From Asterias amurensis (Eukaryota > Echinodermata > Asteroidea > Forcipulatida > Asteriidae): 64,000 bases of DNA. The notes beneath the pieces were generated by a model. The model was not told the origin of the DNA, made no database searches, and saw nothing but the letters and a program-made list of their open reading frames with translations. A program made the position numbers and the translations under genes. Below, piece by piece: positions 36,607 through 47,405 of the stretch (position 1 is the first letter of the stretch; every line of letters starts with the position of its first letter). The stretch lies in assembly GCF_032118995.1 (NCBI RefSeq), contig NC_092666.1, forward strand, positions 8,630,501 through 8,694,500. Direction: 5' to 3'.

Positions 36607-38640
36607 CTAGGCCTAAAAACTGCTCCAAATTCGTTCTACCGCGAGTAGTAATTACGTGAATACTCGGAAGAAACACGTCATTAAAAACAAAAATCAAAAG
36701 ATGGCCTGCATTCACATTTCAAACATGTCATTTCTTTGCTTCAAGTTTTAAGTTGATAATAAAATATTGTTTATGTTTTGTTATGATTTTTGGGGGACCA
36801 AAAGCAAACTTCACATTAGGTTTGGGCGGAAAATAAGCTCAAAAAGAACCGCAAACTTGTGGTGATTTATGTGGTTTGGTACTTTACCATGAAAATGTCA
36901 ATAATTATCACAGCTTTTTGTTTTCATCTTCCAGAACTCGCGTGGGCGCCTTCGACATCAACCGACAAAACTGCAGTGATGTCATCGGTGGAAAATAAAT
37001 AAGGAGCGCCACCAATCGACGGTGCCAGTCAAAAGAAAGTGATCAATTACTTCGTAAATAAATACATACTATTAATGCTAAAGTACAGATATCATGAGTA
37101 AATTATTTTTAAATCTCCAGTTAATGTATCATTAATTCATTATTATAATAATGATAAATGTAAATCTTTGTCCCATTATTATAAAATGATCATTCGAAAA
37201 AAACTTGTTGGTAGCAGGCTCGATTTTTAGAAAAATTCAGAATACAATCTTGCTATTAGCTATTCGTCAGTTGATTAGTTTATTTTTGTTCGGCATATGA
37301 GTGAGTGAGACCATGGTGAGACATTCATATTGAAGGACAAATGGTTGATAAGGGGAGATGGGTAATGGTTTGTATCATTCAAACATATTAAATAAACATG
37401 ATGAGCATTAGTGTCATAAATTTGTGGTTCTTGAAAGAAAGCTTTCATGATGTTATGAAATTACAACAACTGTTATAAAAAAAATCACAAAATGTTTACT
37501 TTGGTAAAAAAAAAAACACAAAAAAACAAAACAAAACATAGGAAGGGGAATATTGCATTGGGCCCTCTTGTGTTGCGAAGACGCACTGAATGATTTGTGC
37601 TCCCCCCCCCCCTTTTGTTTTACTGGTCAGCATATACTGGACTCCCCATATAATTATTTATCAACTAAATGTTCAAGAGTCAACTTTCCCTTAACTATAA
37701 CATGCTGTGAGATTTCTAACGTGTCTAAGCATTTTCGAGTAATTTTTCAGAATAACACTACGGAGGCAAAACAAACATTTCAAAAGACGCAAACAATTTC
37801 ACAACATGATGGAGAGGCCCTATTTTAATTTAATTTTGATTCTTAAAAATACTAACGCAAGGACAAAATCCGGTCCAACTGCAGCGATAACGACAACGAT
37901 AACGATAACGCCGCAAAAAGCAGGCATTCTATTGGTTGAATTGCTCCACACAGAGTAAGCCCATGCTTATTCAACTGTAAATAAAGAAAAGTAACTTATT
38001 TTTAACCAGTCTTGTATATTCACGTTGTAAAATTAATAATTTAATTTAACAAAATCACAATTTTTAATGTGTTAAAATTGTCTTATTAAACCAAAGGTAG
38101 CTCTTCTAGAAGTTATGGAACTTCAGTACTAATGAAACCTGTGAACTTGTTGTGGTTGTATGTGAATTTGTGTTACAGTCAATAAAGAGTATATCTCACA
38201 CAAACAGACACTTTGTTACAACTCATACATTTTTCGTTGAGAATATAGAATCACCTGTTGCAAACTGTTCCTAACCAAAATGACCTATGGTATGAATGCA
38301 AAAAAAATAGTTTTCTGGTATTCAGTCATTCTTTTGATATTCAAGTTCCTCGATATACTGTATATGAAGGCACTTCAGACAGAAATAATGTTGCAAGATA
38401 TTTATCTTACTACTATCTTGACTATTACAATTTTTCTTTCAAATAGTAGGCTTTCCAAAAGAAGTAAACTTTTGTAAGTGGTCCCATGGTATATGTTCCT
38501 GTTGAAGAAAACTCCATTATTAGTTCCTTACAGTTACAGCCTGCTCAAAAACGCTGTATTGGTGTAAATATTATTAAAACAAGTTCATACATACTGCATT
38601 TTGTAACTATGTATCCATGTGCTTTACTTCAGTGCCCTGC
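36607..38640. other. aGPCR 3' flank and intergenic spacer
   Basis: Candidate poly(A) signals are AATAAA near 36760 and 36998. C-runs and A-runs lie at 37500-37615. A run of CGATAACGACAACGATAACG is near 37886. No gene-like frame was seen. Confidence 0.5.
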
Positions 38641-38800
38641 CGTCGACTTCACCAAACTCTTCCTAACTTAGGATTAATCTTAGGGCGGGTTGAGTTCCGT
38701 ATCCAAATACGTAGGACGCATTAAACCCATCCTAAGTTAGGCAGGTTACTCGTCCTAACTCGAGTTAGGATTAATCCTAGAGTTTCGTGATATCGGCTGC
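38640..38800. repeat. Inverted-repeat element with CTTAGGATTAATC motifs
   Basis: The arms carry TCCTAACTTAGGATTAATCT and AGTTAGGATTAATCCTAG, with GACTTCACCAAACTCTT at the left edge. Related copies or halves lie at 41440-41585, 41740-41865, 43715-43862 and 43895-43990. The element also interrupts family 2 at 56980-57000. Confidence 0.75.
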
Positions 38801-39075
38801 AGGTCACGGGGCAAAGAACCTTCAATTAATATTTCTCTGCTTCCTGGGGAGTAGACAACCAGAGGCTGCCGAGTGCTTCTAAGGCTTTTTCAAATACGAG
38901 TTCCACCAGTCTACCCTCGCAGGTACCCATTTATAGCCTTGCAGAGGGTGAAGAGATGCCATTATGTTAACAACTTGCTCAAAGACAAAAGTGTCATGAC
39001 TGGGATTCGAACCCACAACTGGATGACTTAACTGCCAGCTTGAATTCAATGCTCTAAAACCACAAGGTCATGACA
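38800..39075 (-). repeat. tRNA-derived SINE, old copy
   Basis: On the minus strand a B box, GGGTTCGAATCCC (39001-39013), is followed by GTCATGACACTTTTGTC and, further on, GGGTACCTGCGAGGGTAGAC, matching the body of the SINE at 54014-54391. The A-box half is decayed. Confidence 0.75.
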
Positions 39076-39197
39076 TGCTGTATTGTCGGAAAATATTTGC
39101 GCATCTCCAGTAGAGTATAGCATTCAAACCTGAAAAGACTTGCTGATGCCTGCAGTTCTCTCTGAAGAAGATTCAGACGATTCAAAAAAAGTTGTAT

Positions 39198-39295
39198 TGT
39201 TATAATTGTTTTGTTGGCATGGTAAGTGTCAGTGAAGATGTTTTGCTGTTATAATTGTTTTGTTGGCATGGTAAGTGTCAGTGAAGATGTTTTGC
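39198..39295. repeat. 49-bp tandem duplication across the PIH1D2 stop codon
   Basis: Two exact copies of the unit starting TGTTATAATTGTTTTGTTGG. The right copy holds the end of the coding region (TMPTKQL and TAA at 39251-39249); the left copy is therefore 3' UTR. Confidence 0.95.
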
Positions 39296-42200
39296 TGTTG
39301 AACTTGGCTGAGGAGTCATCTTCTAGAACTGCTTCAGGTAGCGGTAGATGAAACTCATACTTCAATGGAACTAGCAGAGATATCTCTTCCTATTCAAAGT
39401 AACGAGGAAAACAGGAAAACAGAGAGCAAAATAAATTGATAAGAAAAACACTCTTAAAGGCACTGGACGCAATTGGTCACTACTCCAAATAATTGTTAGC
39501 ATAAAAACTTACTTGGTAACGAGCAATGGAGAGCTGTTGATAGTATAAAACATTGAAAGAAACAACTCCCTCTGAAGTAACGTAGTTTTTAAGAAAAAGG
39601 TCAATTCTCATGCAGATATTAAAAGACTCCAGGCCTGGTAATGAGCAATGGAGAGCTGTTGATAGAATAACATACTTAAGTAGGGTACGTAGTTTTTGAG
39701 AAAGAGGTAATTCCTCACTCAAATAGAAAAAAAAAACTTCAGGCCTGAAGCCTTTTTGCATCTGAAAGCACACAAATTTGTGCAACAACGGTGTTTCTTT
39801 CATTACTCTCTTGCAACTTTGAGGACCAATTGAGTCAAAATTTTCACAGGTTGTTGTTTTATGCATATGTTGGGATTTACCAAGTGAGAAGAATGGTTTT
39901 TGACAATTATTAAAGCTGTCTTTTTTGATCATGACAAAACATCCCCTTTAAATTAAAGGCAGTGGACACTATTGGTAATTACTCAAAATAATTATTAGCA
40001 TAAAACCTTACTTGGTAACGAGCAATGGGGAGAAGTTGAAAATACATGTATAAAACATTGTGAGACACGGCTCCCTCTGAAGGAATGTAGTTTTAAGAAA
40101 GAAGTAATTTTCCAGGAATTTGATTTCGAGACCTCAGATTTAGAATTTGAGGTCTCAAAATCAACCATGTAAATGCACACAACTTCGTGTGGCAAGGGTG
40201 TTTTTTCTTTCATTATTATCTCGCAACTTTGACGACCAGATGAGCTCAAATGTTCACAGGTTCGTTATTTTATGCATATGTTAAGATACACCAACTGTGA
40301 AGGCTAGCCTTTGACAATTACCAATAATGTCCACTGCCTTTAAATTTACAATTTGGCAGTTAATACAATAAAAGGTTATGAATGGTTTTGACATACCTCT
40401 GCAATATTTAATTCACACTCTTGGACGGATTGGACATCAGGGAGAGATATTCTGACCACACACCTCCGACACCGTTTGCCGTCCGCTTCTCTCATCAAAA
40501 CTTCAAACTCGGGACAGTTCAGTTTCTCATCACTGTTCCCGATCTCTTCAATCAAACCACTCTTAGGCTTCTCATTCCCATTCAACTGTAGCGACACTTC
40601 AGGCTTATTGTTGGAGGATTCCGATTGGTCATCAGATACTCTCAGCCGGCTCAGTAGCGAATCAGGTGTCAGCTTACTCAGGTTTTCCATCCTCTTGTCC
40701 CGTTCATCTTCTTTCTGATCGGACTTCTGTTTTGTGTTGAAGAAGTTCTTTAAGTTACTTGCATCTCCTTTAAACTTCACATTCTGGCAGATCTGGAAAT
40801 TTTGTGAGAGGTGAAGTTTCTTCTGCTCCTTGAGATACTTGATGGCGAGATCGATGAGAAGATCTTGCTCTTCTGCATTTTTGGCACATTCTGCGAGGAC
40901 GTCTGGGTTGACGGCAACACGTACCACCTTGTAGGGACCTGAAAAGATTTAAATAAAACAAATTAAAGCCATTGGACCCTTTCGGTAAACAGTGTTGTCC
41001 AAGGCCCACACTTTGTCTACCACAACTTCTACATCAAATAACAAACCTGTGAAAATTTAGGCTCAATCGGTCATCGGAGTCAGGAGAAAACAACGGAAAA
41101 ACCCACCCTTGTTTCCGCGCGTTTCGCCATGTCATGACATGTGTTTAAAATAAATCACTAATTCTCGTTAACGAGAATTTATATTGTTTTGCTGTTCTCT
41201 CAAAAAGTAAAGCATTTCATGGAATAATATTTCAAGAGAAGTCTTTCACCATTGCCTTTTGTAAACCCTGTAAGTTATGTGTAAATCTGTGAACTTTTAT
41301 TTTTGTTTCTGAACCGAAAGGGTCCAATGGCTTTAACTCTCATTTCTTTGAAAGTCAATCAACAACTCTTTGTCAAGCACACTGGACTCAAGCTCTGGTG
41401 TTTCTGATCATCAGAGTGTGGGTTTGAGTCCTGCAGCTGATTTCACGAAATGCTAGGATTAATCATATCTCGAGTTAGGACGAGTTATGGGTTCAATGCG
41501 TCCTGAGGCTATGGATACAGAAATTAACTCATCCTAAGTCCTACAATTAATCCTAAGTTAGGAAGAAATCGGTGAAATCGACGGCTGGTCTTGACACTTG
41601 TGTCCTTATCATTGTGACCAATCATTATTACTGTGCCCTTTGTATGGATTATAAAACAGAGGGGTCCTGTGCATTAAGTATTGCACATTATAAACGAACC
41701 CAAGTGGATTTGCCCCAGTGTAGTGGCTACACTAGGAGCCTGCCGTCGATTTCACAAAACTCTTCCTAAACTTAAGACTAATCTTAGGACTTAGGACAAG
41801 TCCCAACCCTGCACTGTAGCATGCAGACCTTAAGATTAACCGTAAGTGAGGACGAGTTAAGTGTCATGACCAGAAATCAGACCCACACTCTGCTGCTGAC
41901 TACACCAAGGTACACGTTTGGTATATGTCACAGACCAGTCTTCTCCCTTGGTGTATCCCAACATAAGCATAAAATAACAAGCCTGTGAAAATTTGGGCTC
42001 AATCAGTCATCGAAGTTGCGAGAAAAATAACGAAACAAAAAACAACCTTATTAGACGAATTTGTGTGCTTTCAGATAGGAATAAAAGACTTCTAGCTAGA
42101 AGTCTTTTATTATTTAAGTGAGAAAATACCCCTTTCTCAAAAACTACGTTACTTCTGAGGAAGCCCTTTCTCACAATGTTTTATACTATCAACTGCTTTC

Positions 42201-44220
42201 CAATGCTAGTTACCAAGTCAGTTTTTTTTTAAACTGACTTGGTAAGAAAAGTGACTTAAAAGTTAATATTTGTTTTTAGTAATTACCAAACATGTACCTT
42301 CCCTTTAAGCCATAGCTACATGTATGGCTAGATGACTGCATCCATTAGCCACTTAAGCCAACAGCCAGAGTCACAGTCACTCATTTGAATTATTGTGTTT
42401 ACTCCTTACCAGTTTCATCTTCTTCATCTTCTACTGGACCAGCTGAGACAGCGATCGGGTCAGTAGACGTCTTGGGCTTAGGAATTCTAGCCCAGCTGCA
42501 GATATTCATATAGAGAGTCTCCTTCTTTGGCTTCTAAAAGAATAATGAAATGGAACATTACAGAATTGGTTTTTGCAAACAAAATAGTTGCTGGCAGTGT
42601 AAGCACTTTATGTAATCCACCCTAAACATAAATTGTCAAACCTGTCGAAGTTTGAGATCTATCGGCCATCTGGGTCACGAGAGAATAGTGAAAAACCGAT
42701 TACAAGTTTTACATTGCATCGATGCCAAAACAAAAATGAATAAAACGCTCACTGAGCGATAAACTCCAAGATGCAAAATTATATTATTTATTTCTCATGA
42801 AATAATGTGACACTTCAGATATTTCAAGGGATGTTTTCTACTATCATCATCATTAGACCGTGTAAGTTTTATGTAAATCTGTGATCATCACAAGTTTTGT
42901 TTCTTACCAATTCTGTAACCTTCCTTTAAGTTGAGAAATACCATAAAATGTACAACTTTATTTCATGAAAATCTGTCGATTGTTTGTTTGTGTTTCGTTT
43001 GTTTTTGTTTTTTTGCTCTCTCTTGCTTTTTCTCAGTGCACATTTGATAAGATTCACTATTTTTTATGTCTTCTTCTACCATGTCAAAACCCCAAAATGA
43101 AGTACAGTGTATGTAGATCTAAAAATGTAAGGAACAAAACCAAAAAATAAAATAAAATACATGATGTTTGACTGCGAAAGAGCTATAATTGCCCACAATC
43201 ATACATTTTTTTAACAGCAACTAAATTATGACGAACTTTGTCCTTTTTCAGAATTGGTAACTTTGTGGACAAGGCAATAGTGCATGCTCTCATGTGGTTT
43301 ACTGTTCTAATGATATTGCTGGCCCCCGACTAATGTTCCATTATGAATTCGAAGGTGGCAGTGGTTGAAATTGCAGAAGTCTCACGCTGAGCAAGTCATG
43401 CGAGATTTAGCAAGAGTGACACTAACAATATCATTTAAAGACCCTGAACACTATTGATAAGCATTGTAAAAAACGGCTCCCTCTGAAATAGTTTTTGAGA
43501 AAGAGGTAGTTTCTCACTAACATAATTTAAAAAGACTGACCTGATGAAGGGTTTTATTATGCATCTGAAAGCACACAAATTCGTGCAACAAGGGTGTTTT
43601 TTCTCACAATTTTCTTTCGCACTTTCGATGAACATTTTGAGTCAAAATTCTCACAGTGTTAAATGTAAATGCATGTTGGGATACACCATATGATACACCA
43701 AGTGAGGATACTGGGGTGGATTTCACAAAGAGTTAAGACTAGTCTTATCTCGAGTTAGGACGAGTTATCCGTCTTAACTTAGGACTAGCTGTACACTTTT
43801 CATATCCCTTAGGACTAGTCCTAAGTTGGGACTAGTCCTAACTATTTGTGAAATCGACCCCAGGTCTTTGACAATTACCAAAGGTGTCCGGTTGCGCGGT
43901 ATATTGAGTTAACCTATAAGTTTTTTAATGTTTTATAGGACTGGTTTTAAGTTAGGACTAGTCCTAACTCTTTGTGAAATCGACCCCCTTGGCCTTTTAC
44001 AACTTGTTCACAAGTTTATTTAAGAGATAAGACATTGACTAACCAAAAAACGTGTCTTGACACACATCCAGGGTTTGGCTGCTTCCGTTTCAGCCTTCCC
44101 TTTCGATAGATTCTTCTCTATGAACTTCTGGTAGCCATCGGGGTTGGAGTCAGCCAGCTCGTCAAGCATCGACCAGATGGTCTGAGCTTGCTTGATCATG
44201 TCATCTTCGCCTGTTGCCAT
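39249..44220 (-). CDS. PIH1D2: PIH1 domain-containing protein 2 (327 aa, 4 exons)
   Basis: The exons are 44220-44044, 42533-42410, 40938-40397 and 39389-39249 (TAA), 984 nt, all in phase with GT-AG ends. Exon 1 reads MATGEDDMIKQAQTIWSMLD and DSNPDGYQKFIEKNL, the N-terminal PIH pattern. Exon 2 gives KPKKETLYMNICSWARIPKP, the core PIH strand motif. Exon 3 starts GPYKVVRVAVNPDVL, then an acidic, Ser-rich linker, then PEFEVLMREADGKRCRRCVV and SLPDVQSVQECELNIAE. Exon 4 completes a CS-like beta-sandwich (LLVPLKYEFHLPLPEAV, FNSKTSSLTLTMPTKQL). Vertebrate PIH1D2 is about 315 aa, so the length fits. PIH proteins bridge HSP90 and client proteins; PIH1D2 joins SPAG1 and RUVBL1/2 in an R2TP-like complex and is linked to axonemal dynein pre-assembly in the cytoplasm. 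The introns are full of MITEs. It is divergent from AAR2, about 0.8 kb from that gene's leader exon. Confidence 0.93.
39427..39955. repeat. TTAA-bordered MITE family 1, rearranged copy in PIH1D2 intron 3
   Basis: It starts TTAAAGGCACTGGACGCAAT. Inside, the segment GAGCAATGGAGAGCTGTTGATA occurs twice (about 39523 and 39642), showing an internal duplication. The right half ends near TTGACAATTATTAAAGCTGT. Confidence 0.75.
39954..40346. repeat. TTAA-bordered MITE family 1, full copy in PIH1D2 intron 3
   Basis: TTAAAGGCAGTGGACACTAT at the left and ATGTCCACTGCCTTTAAA at the right, with a central GAGACCTCAGATTTAGAATT palindrome. It ends about 50 bp from the exon 3 donor. Confidence 0.9.
40963..41336. 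repeat. TTAA-bordered MITE family 2 in PIH1D2 intron 2
   Basis: TTAAAGCCATTGGACCCTTT and AAAGGGTCCAATGGCTTTAA form 20-bp terminal inverted repeats. It starts 25 bp inside the intron from the exon 3 acceptor. Confidence 0.92.
41340..42310. repeat. Mosaic of SINE and inverted-repeat fragments in PIH1D2 intron 2
   Basis: A SINE head lies at about 41379-41440 (CTGGACTCAAGCTCTGGTGT). CTTAGG-type arms lie at 41440-41585 and 41740-41865, and a diverged family 1 MITE at about 41930-42310, with AGACTTCTAGCTAGAAGTCT as its central palindrome. Confidence 0.65.
42555..42923. repeat. About 370-bp inverted-repeat element, copy 2
   Basis: Ends TTACAGAATTGGTTTTTGCA and ACCAATTCTGTAACC. It matches 9509-9878 and sits in PIH1D2 intron 1, about 20 bp from exon 2. 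Confidence 0.8.
43430..43990. repeat. Family 1 MITE interrupted by CTTAGG elements, PIH1D2 intron 1
   Basis: A family 1 body (GGCTCCCTCTGAAATAGTTT near 43475, AGCACACAAATTCGTGCAAC near 43569) runs into ATACACCAAGTGAGGATACT. A CTTAGG inverted element follows (43715-43862, both ends GATTTCAC/GTGAAATC), then CCAGGTCTTTGACAATTACC continues the MITE, so the second element inserted into the first. Confidence 0.7.
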
Positions 44221-45062
44221 GGTAACTGGTTAATGGTGTACTTCTGGTCTGTACAAATACAATTTGATAACAAACATCAACCTCATTGTGTAGCTAAAAA
44301 GAACCTATTTATGCCCTAACCTATAGAGTCAATAATTGAATAAATATATTATCATGATGACCAAGCCAGGGCAATGTCTAGCAAACATGGCAAAGCAAGG
44401 GGCAGGTGGATACAAAAAGAGTAAAAAGAGTAAATAAAAATTTTCATCAGCCCACTCCAGTCCAAATGCTCCACTGCACTGCCTAAACAAATAGTTTAAC
44501 TAGTATATTTGCGCTATTTCTTTTTTACATTTACAATAGTTGATATTCGCTAAACATAACTTAGAAGTTACAAATAATTACCTTTTTTTATAGATTTAAT
44601 TTAGCCGGGTTCACACACCTTCGTCGATAGAAAATTGTGTACACACAGCAACCGAATAAAAAATACACTAATACGGTAGAATCCATCCAGTAGAGGGTAT
44701 CGTATACCACTAAAGTTGAACGCTGCCACCAAGTGTTTTATGTTCTTGTGTTTTTTTTTTTTTTTTTTTTTTTGGGGGGGGGGGTTAAGTTTATACCAAA
44801 GAGCTATATAGCTCTATGGTTTGTACTTATAAGATTGATAGTTATAAGATTTTTACGAGATTTAGCAAGTCCAATATTATTGTCCCTTTCTTCCAAACAC
44901 GGAGGGAAATAACACCTCCTTATACTGCATGGGTTCGTGGCGTGTAGATTACACGGCGTATGGCTAGAGAGGGCGCTACATAAGGCGTGCGTTTCTCATC
45001 TGCTTCTGTGTATTGTTTCGAAGTGCAAGAGATGTAAACAAGATCAACATTTCCAGGTTAAG
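44221..45062. promoter_or_regulatory. Putative bidirectional promoter and AAR2 leader exon region
   Basis: PIH1D2 begins at 44220 going left. A likely non-coding AAR2 leader exon ends at 45062 with a strong donor (AAG/GTAAGA). AAR2 then has two good acceptors before its ATG: TTTATCCACAG ending at 45676 and TTATCAACAG ending at 45768. No TATA box was identified. A T-run and G-run (44751-44784) lie between the genes. Confidence 0.45.
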
Positions 45063-45319
45063 GTAAGACCGTGATCATGTACAAACTTTATAATTAAACT
45101 TTTGAAGGCAAATACTAGTGAACTGAACTAAGGTAAGTGAAAAAGTGACCGAAACTCTAAACAAAACAAATGTTTCAACTAACTAAAATTTAAAACTAAA
45201 AAAGTTACACTAATAGATTAATGTTAATAAAAAAATATATAAAAAAACAATTATCCATCACCAGATCACACGCACTCACACTGACTGGTAAGTGGGAGAA
45301 CCTGCTGCAGTATACTTAC

Positions 45320-45448
45320 GGAAAAGTTTCCGTATGGCGCCACCACTTTTTCATTCGAAATAAAATAATATAGTATCTAATTTACCTGATTGATATATCC
45401 CTTGTACAAATGAGTGAAAAAGTGGTGGCGCCATACGGAAAGTTATCC
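45320..45448. mobile_element. hAT-type MITE, copy 2
   Basis: Same 129-bp element as at 4859-4991 (GGAAAAGTTTCCGTATGGCG ends), flanked by an exact 8-bp duplication, ATACTTAC (45312-45319 and 45449-45456). It lies in the AAR2 5' intron. Confidence 0.95.
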
Positions 45449-45796
45449 ATACTTACTTGACATTTGCATCTTCACACGAAACTGAGTACGCAGAGCCCCA
45501 GTTTGAAGACATACAACAGTACAATGTCAAAATTGTTAAAAAACAGATACAGAGCCCTGCACTGCAGGTCTACACAAACATATAATAGCCTATCAATATC
45601 ATCAACATGATCAATCAAAAGCTGCAAAAGCATCTAGGCCCTGCCTAAAAGTTAAACAAATTTTCTTTATCCACAGTGACGGTGCAAATACTACTAAAAT
45701 CATACACTCAGTTGTTTGTTAATTTTGCATACTGTCCAGCTAATATTAATATTAATGATTATCAACAGACAAACAAGAAATCAACAAAGTGCCACC

Positions 45797-46933
45797 ATGG
45801 CAGAATCCTCTCCTCAAATGACGCAAGAAATAGCCAGGAAACTCTTCAGTGAGGGCGCTACACTCATCTTTCTCAACGTCCCCCTCGGCACCGAGTTCGG
45901 CATCGACTACAACACATGGAACACAGCCGAGAATTTCAAGGGTGTGAAGATGATCCCGCCGGGGGTACACTTTGTGTACTACAGCGCTGTCAATGTGAGA
46001 GATCGAAGTACTGCGCCAAGGATGGGGTTCTTCCACTGCTTCCAGAAAGAAGAGATGATGATGTTGAGCTGGAGCAAACGAGACGAAGACGCAGTAGAGC
46101 ATCACTTGGAGGACGCTGAGAAGGCAGAGTACAGGGGACGACTCAGAGAGTTTGATCCATTCCTCGGGTCTTATCCATACGAGAGCTTAAAGAAATGGGT
46201 GTCGTTGACGAGCCACATCACTGAGAACTTGGTCAAGACGTGGATGCCCTCTTGTGGCAAGATCTTCTCAGCGCCTCAGTTGATTGCGGATGATAAGACA
46301 GCAACGACGGCGGAGAGGGCTGAACTTGCCGAGAGCCAGCGGAAAACAGCTGAGGACTCTAGTGCCACGGCAGAGGATCTTCTCCCCAGAATGCACTGCA
46401 AACCAGGAACTGAAATCAGGTTCAGTGCGATCCCGAAGAAGAATTACCCAGACGGGGCGAGCCCTGCCGACGTCACCAAATACTGCATGGATCTTAGTTA
46501 CACGCTGAAAACAATGCTACGGACTCATTACCCAGACAACGCAAACGGTATCTTGGCAGAGATTCAATTTGCCTTTGTGTGCTTTCTGATTGGACAGGTT
46601 TACGATGGATTCGAACAGTGGAAACAACTCGTCCACATTCTCTGCGCCTCTGAGGAAGCCTTGTCGACCCATCAAGACCTCTACAGTAACTTGATCAGTA
46701 TGCTGCACTTTCAGCTTAAAGAAGTCCCAGCTGACTTCTTCATCGACATCGTCTCAAGAGACAATTTTTTAACCTCAACACTTCAAGGTTTCTTTGCAAA
46801 CTTACAGGCGTCGGACGTGTCAGAACAGTTGAAGAACAAGGGGAGGAAGTTTAAGGACAGTTTGACAAAGAGGTTTAAGTGGGACTTTGAAGCAATGCCA
46901 GATGAAGAAGCGCCTGTTATTGTGCAACTCTGA
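45797..46933 (+). CDS. AAR2: AAR2 splicing factor homologue (378 aa, coding region in one exon)
   Basis: AAR2 binds PRP8 in the cytoplasm and early nucleus and holds it until the mature U5 snRNP forms, after which BRR2 replaces it. The N-terminal beta-rich half shows ARKLFSEGATLIFLNVPLGT, EFGIDYNTW, GVKMIPPGVHFVYYSAV and PRMGFFH. The motif DPFLGSYPYESLKKWVSLT follows. The helical C-terminal half shows GTEIRFSAIP, DLSYTLKTML, EIQFAFVCFLIGQVYDGFEQ, VPADFFIDIVSRDNFLTSTL and RFKWDFEAMPDEEAPVIVQL. Length is close to the human 384 aa. The start at 45797 has an ideal context (GCCACCATGG); an in-frame ATG at 45716 lies across the acceptor site and is unlikely. A low-complexity Ala/Thr/Glu segment near residues 170-200 replaces a variable loop. 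The coding region has no introns; the 5' UTR is probably spliced. A poly(A) signal AATAAA is at 47105. Confidence 0.96.
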   Translation: MAESSPQMTQEIARKLFSEGATLIFLNVPLGTEFGIDYNTWNTAENFKGVKMIPPGVHFVYYSAVNVRDRSTAPRMGFFHCFQKEEMMMLSWSKRDEDAVEHHLEDAEKAEYRGRLREFDPFLGSYPYESLKKWVSLTSHITENLVKTWMPSCGKIFSAPQLIADDKTATTAERAELAESQRKTAEDSSATAEDLLPRMHCKPGTEIRFSAIPKKNYPDGASPADVTKYCMDLSYTLKTMLRTHYPDNANGILAEIQFAFVCFLIGQVYDGFEQWKQLVHILCASEEALSTHQDLYSNLISMLHFQLKEVPADFFIDIVSRDNFLTSTLQGFFANLQASDVSEQLKNKGRKFKDSLTKRFKWDFEAMPDEEAPVIVQL

Positions 46934-47104
46934 GAAAGAATTAACTTCTGGGTCATTATTTGAGGGCCCAACACACAGCGCTGCTGCTACTCCAAAAGTT
47001 ACCCGCCCAAACACTCCTCAATGAGTTTTGGCTGGTAACCTAGCAACTAAAAATAATACGTTTGTGGCCGATTACCTAAATGTTTGGCTTATGTTTTATT
47101 TTAA

Positions 47105-47110
47105 AATAAA
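47105..47110 (+). terminator. AAR2 polyadenylation signal
   Basis: AATAAA 172 bases after the AAR2 stop, within an AT-rich stretch. Confidence 0.6.
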
Positions 47111-47132
47111 ACCTTTCTGCTTTTAAAATCAG

Positions 47133-47405
47133 GGCCCAATTTCATAGAGCTGCTTAATGGTAAGCAAATTTTCGTGCTTAACTGTACAGCAGAAACATTT
47201 GCTAAGGTGCAAGCGTAACTCACAGGTTAGGAAGAAAATTAGCAACCATCTTGCGTGTTCCCATGGATTTGTATTGTTACGTCATTAATTTTTGTTGCAA
47301 TAATCACTGGAAGGTAAGCATGCCTTTTCGTGTGTTTTTAAAGATAAGGAGCGCTATGAAATGGAAATCACGCATTACTAAGCAGCTCTACGAAGTTGGG
47401 CCAAG
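47133..47405. repeat. Inverted-repeat element GGGCCCAATTTCATAGAGCTGC, copy 1
   Basis: Starts GGGCCCAATTTCATAGAGCT and ends inverted (AGCAGCTCTACGAAGTTGGG). Related copies are at 53088-53330 and 62352-62596. Confidence 0.8.

Noticed and set aside
45752..46105. Minus-strand ORFs opposite AAR2
   Set aside because: Shadows of the strongly coding AAR2 frame.
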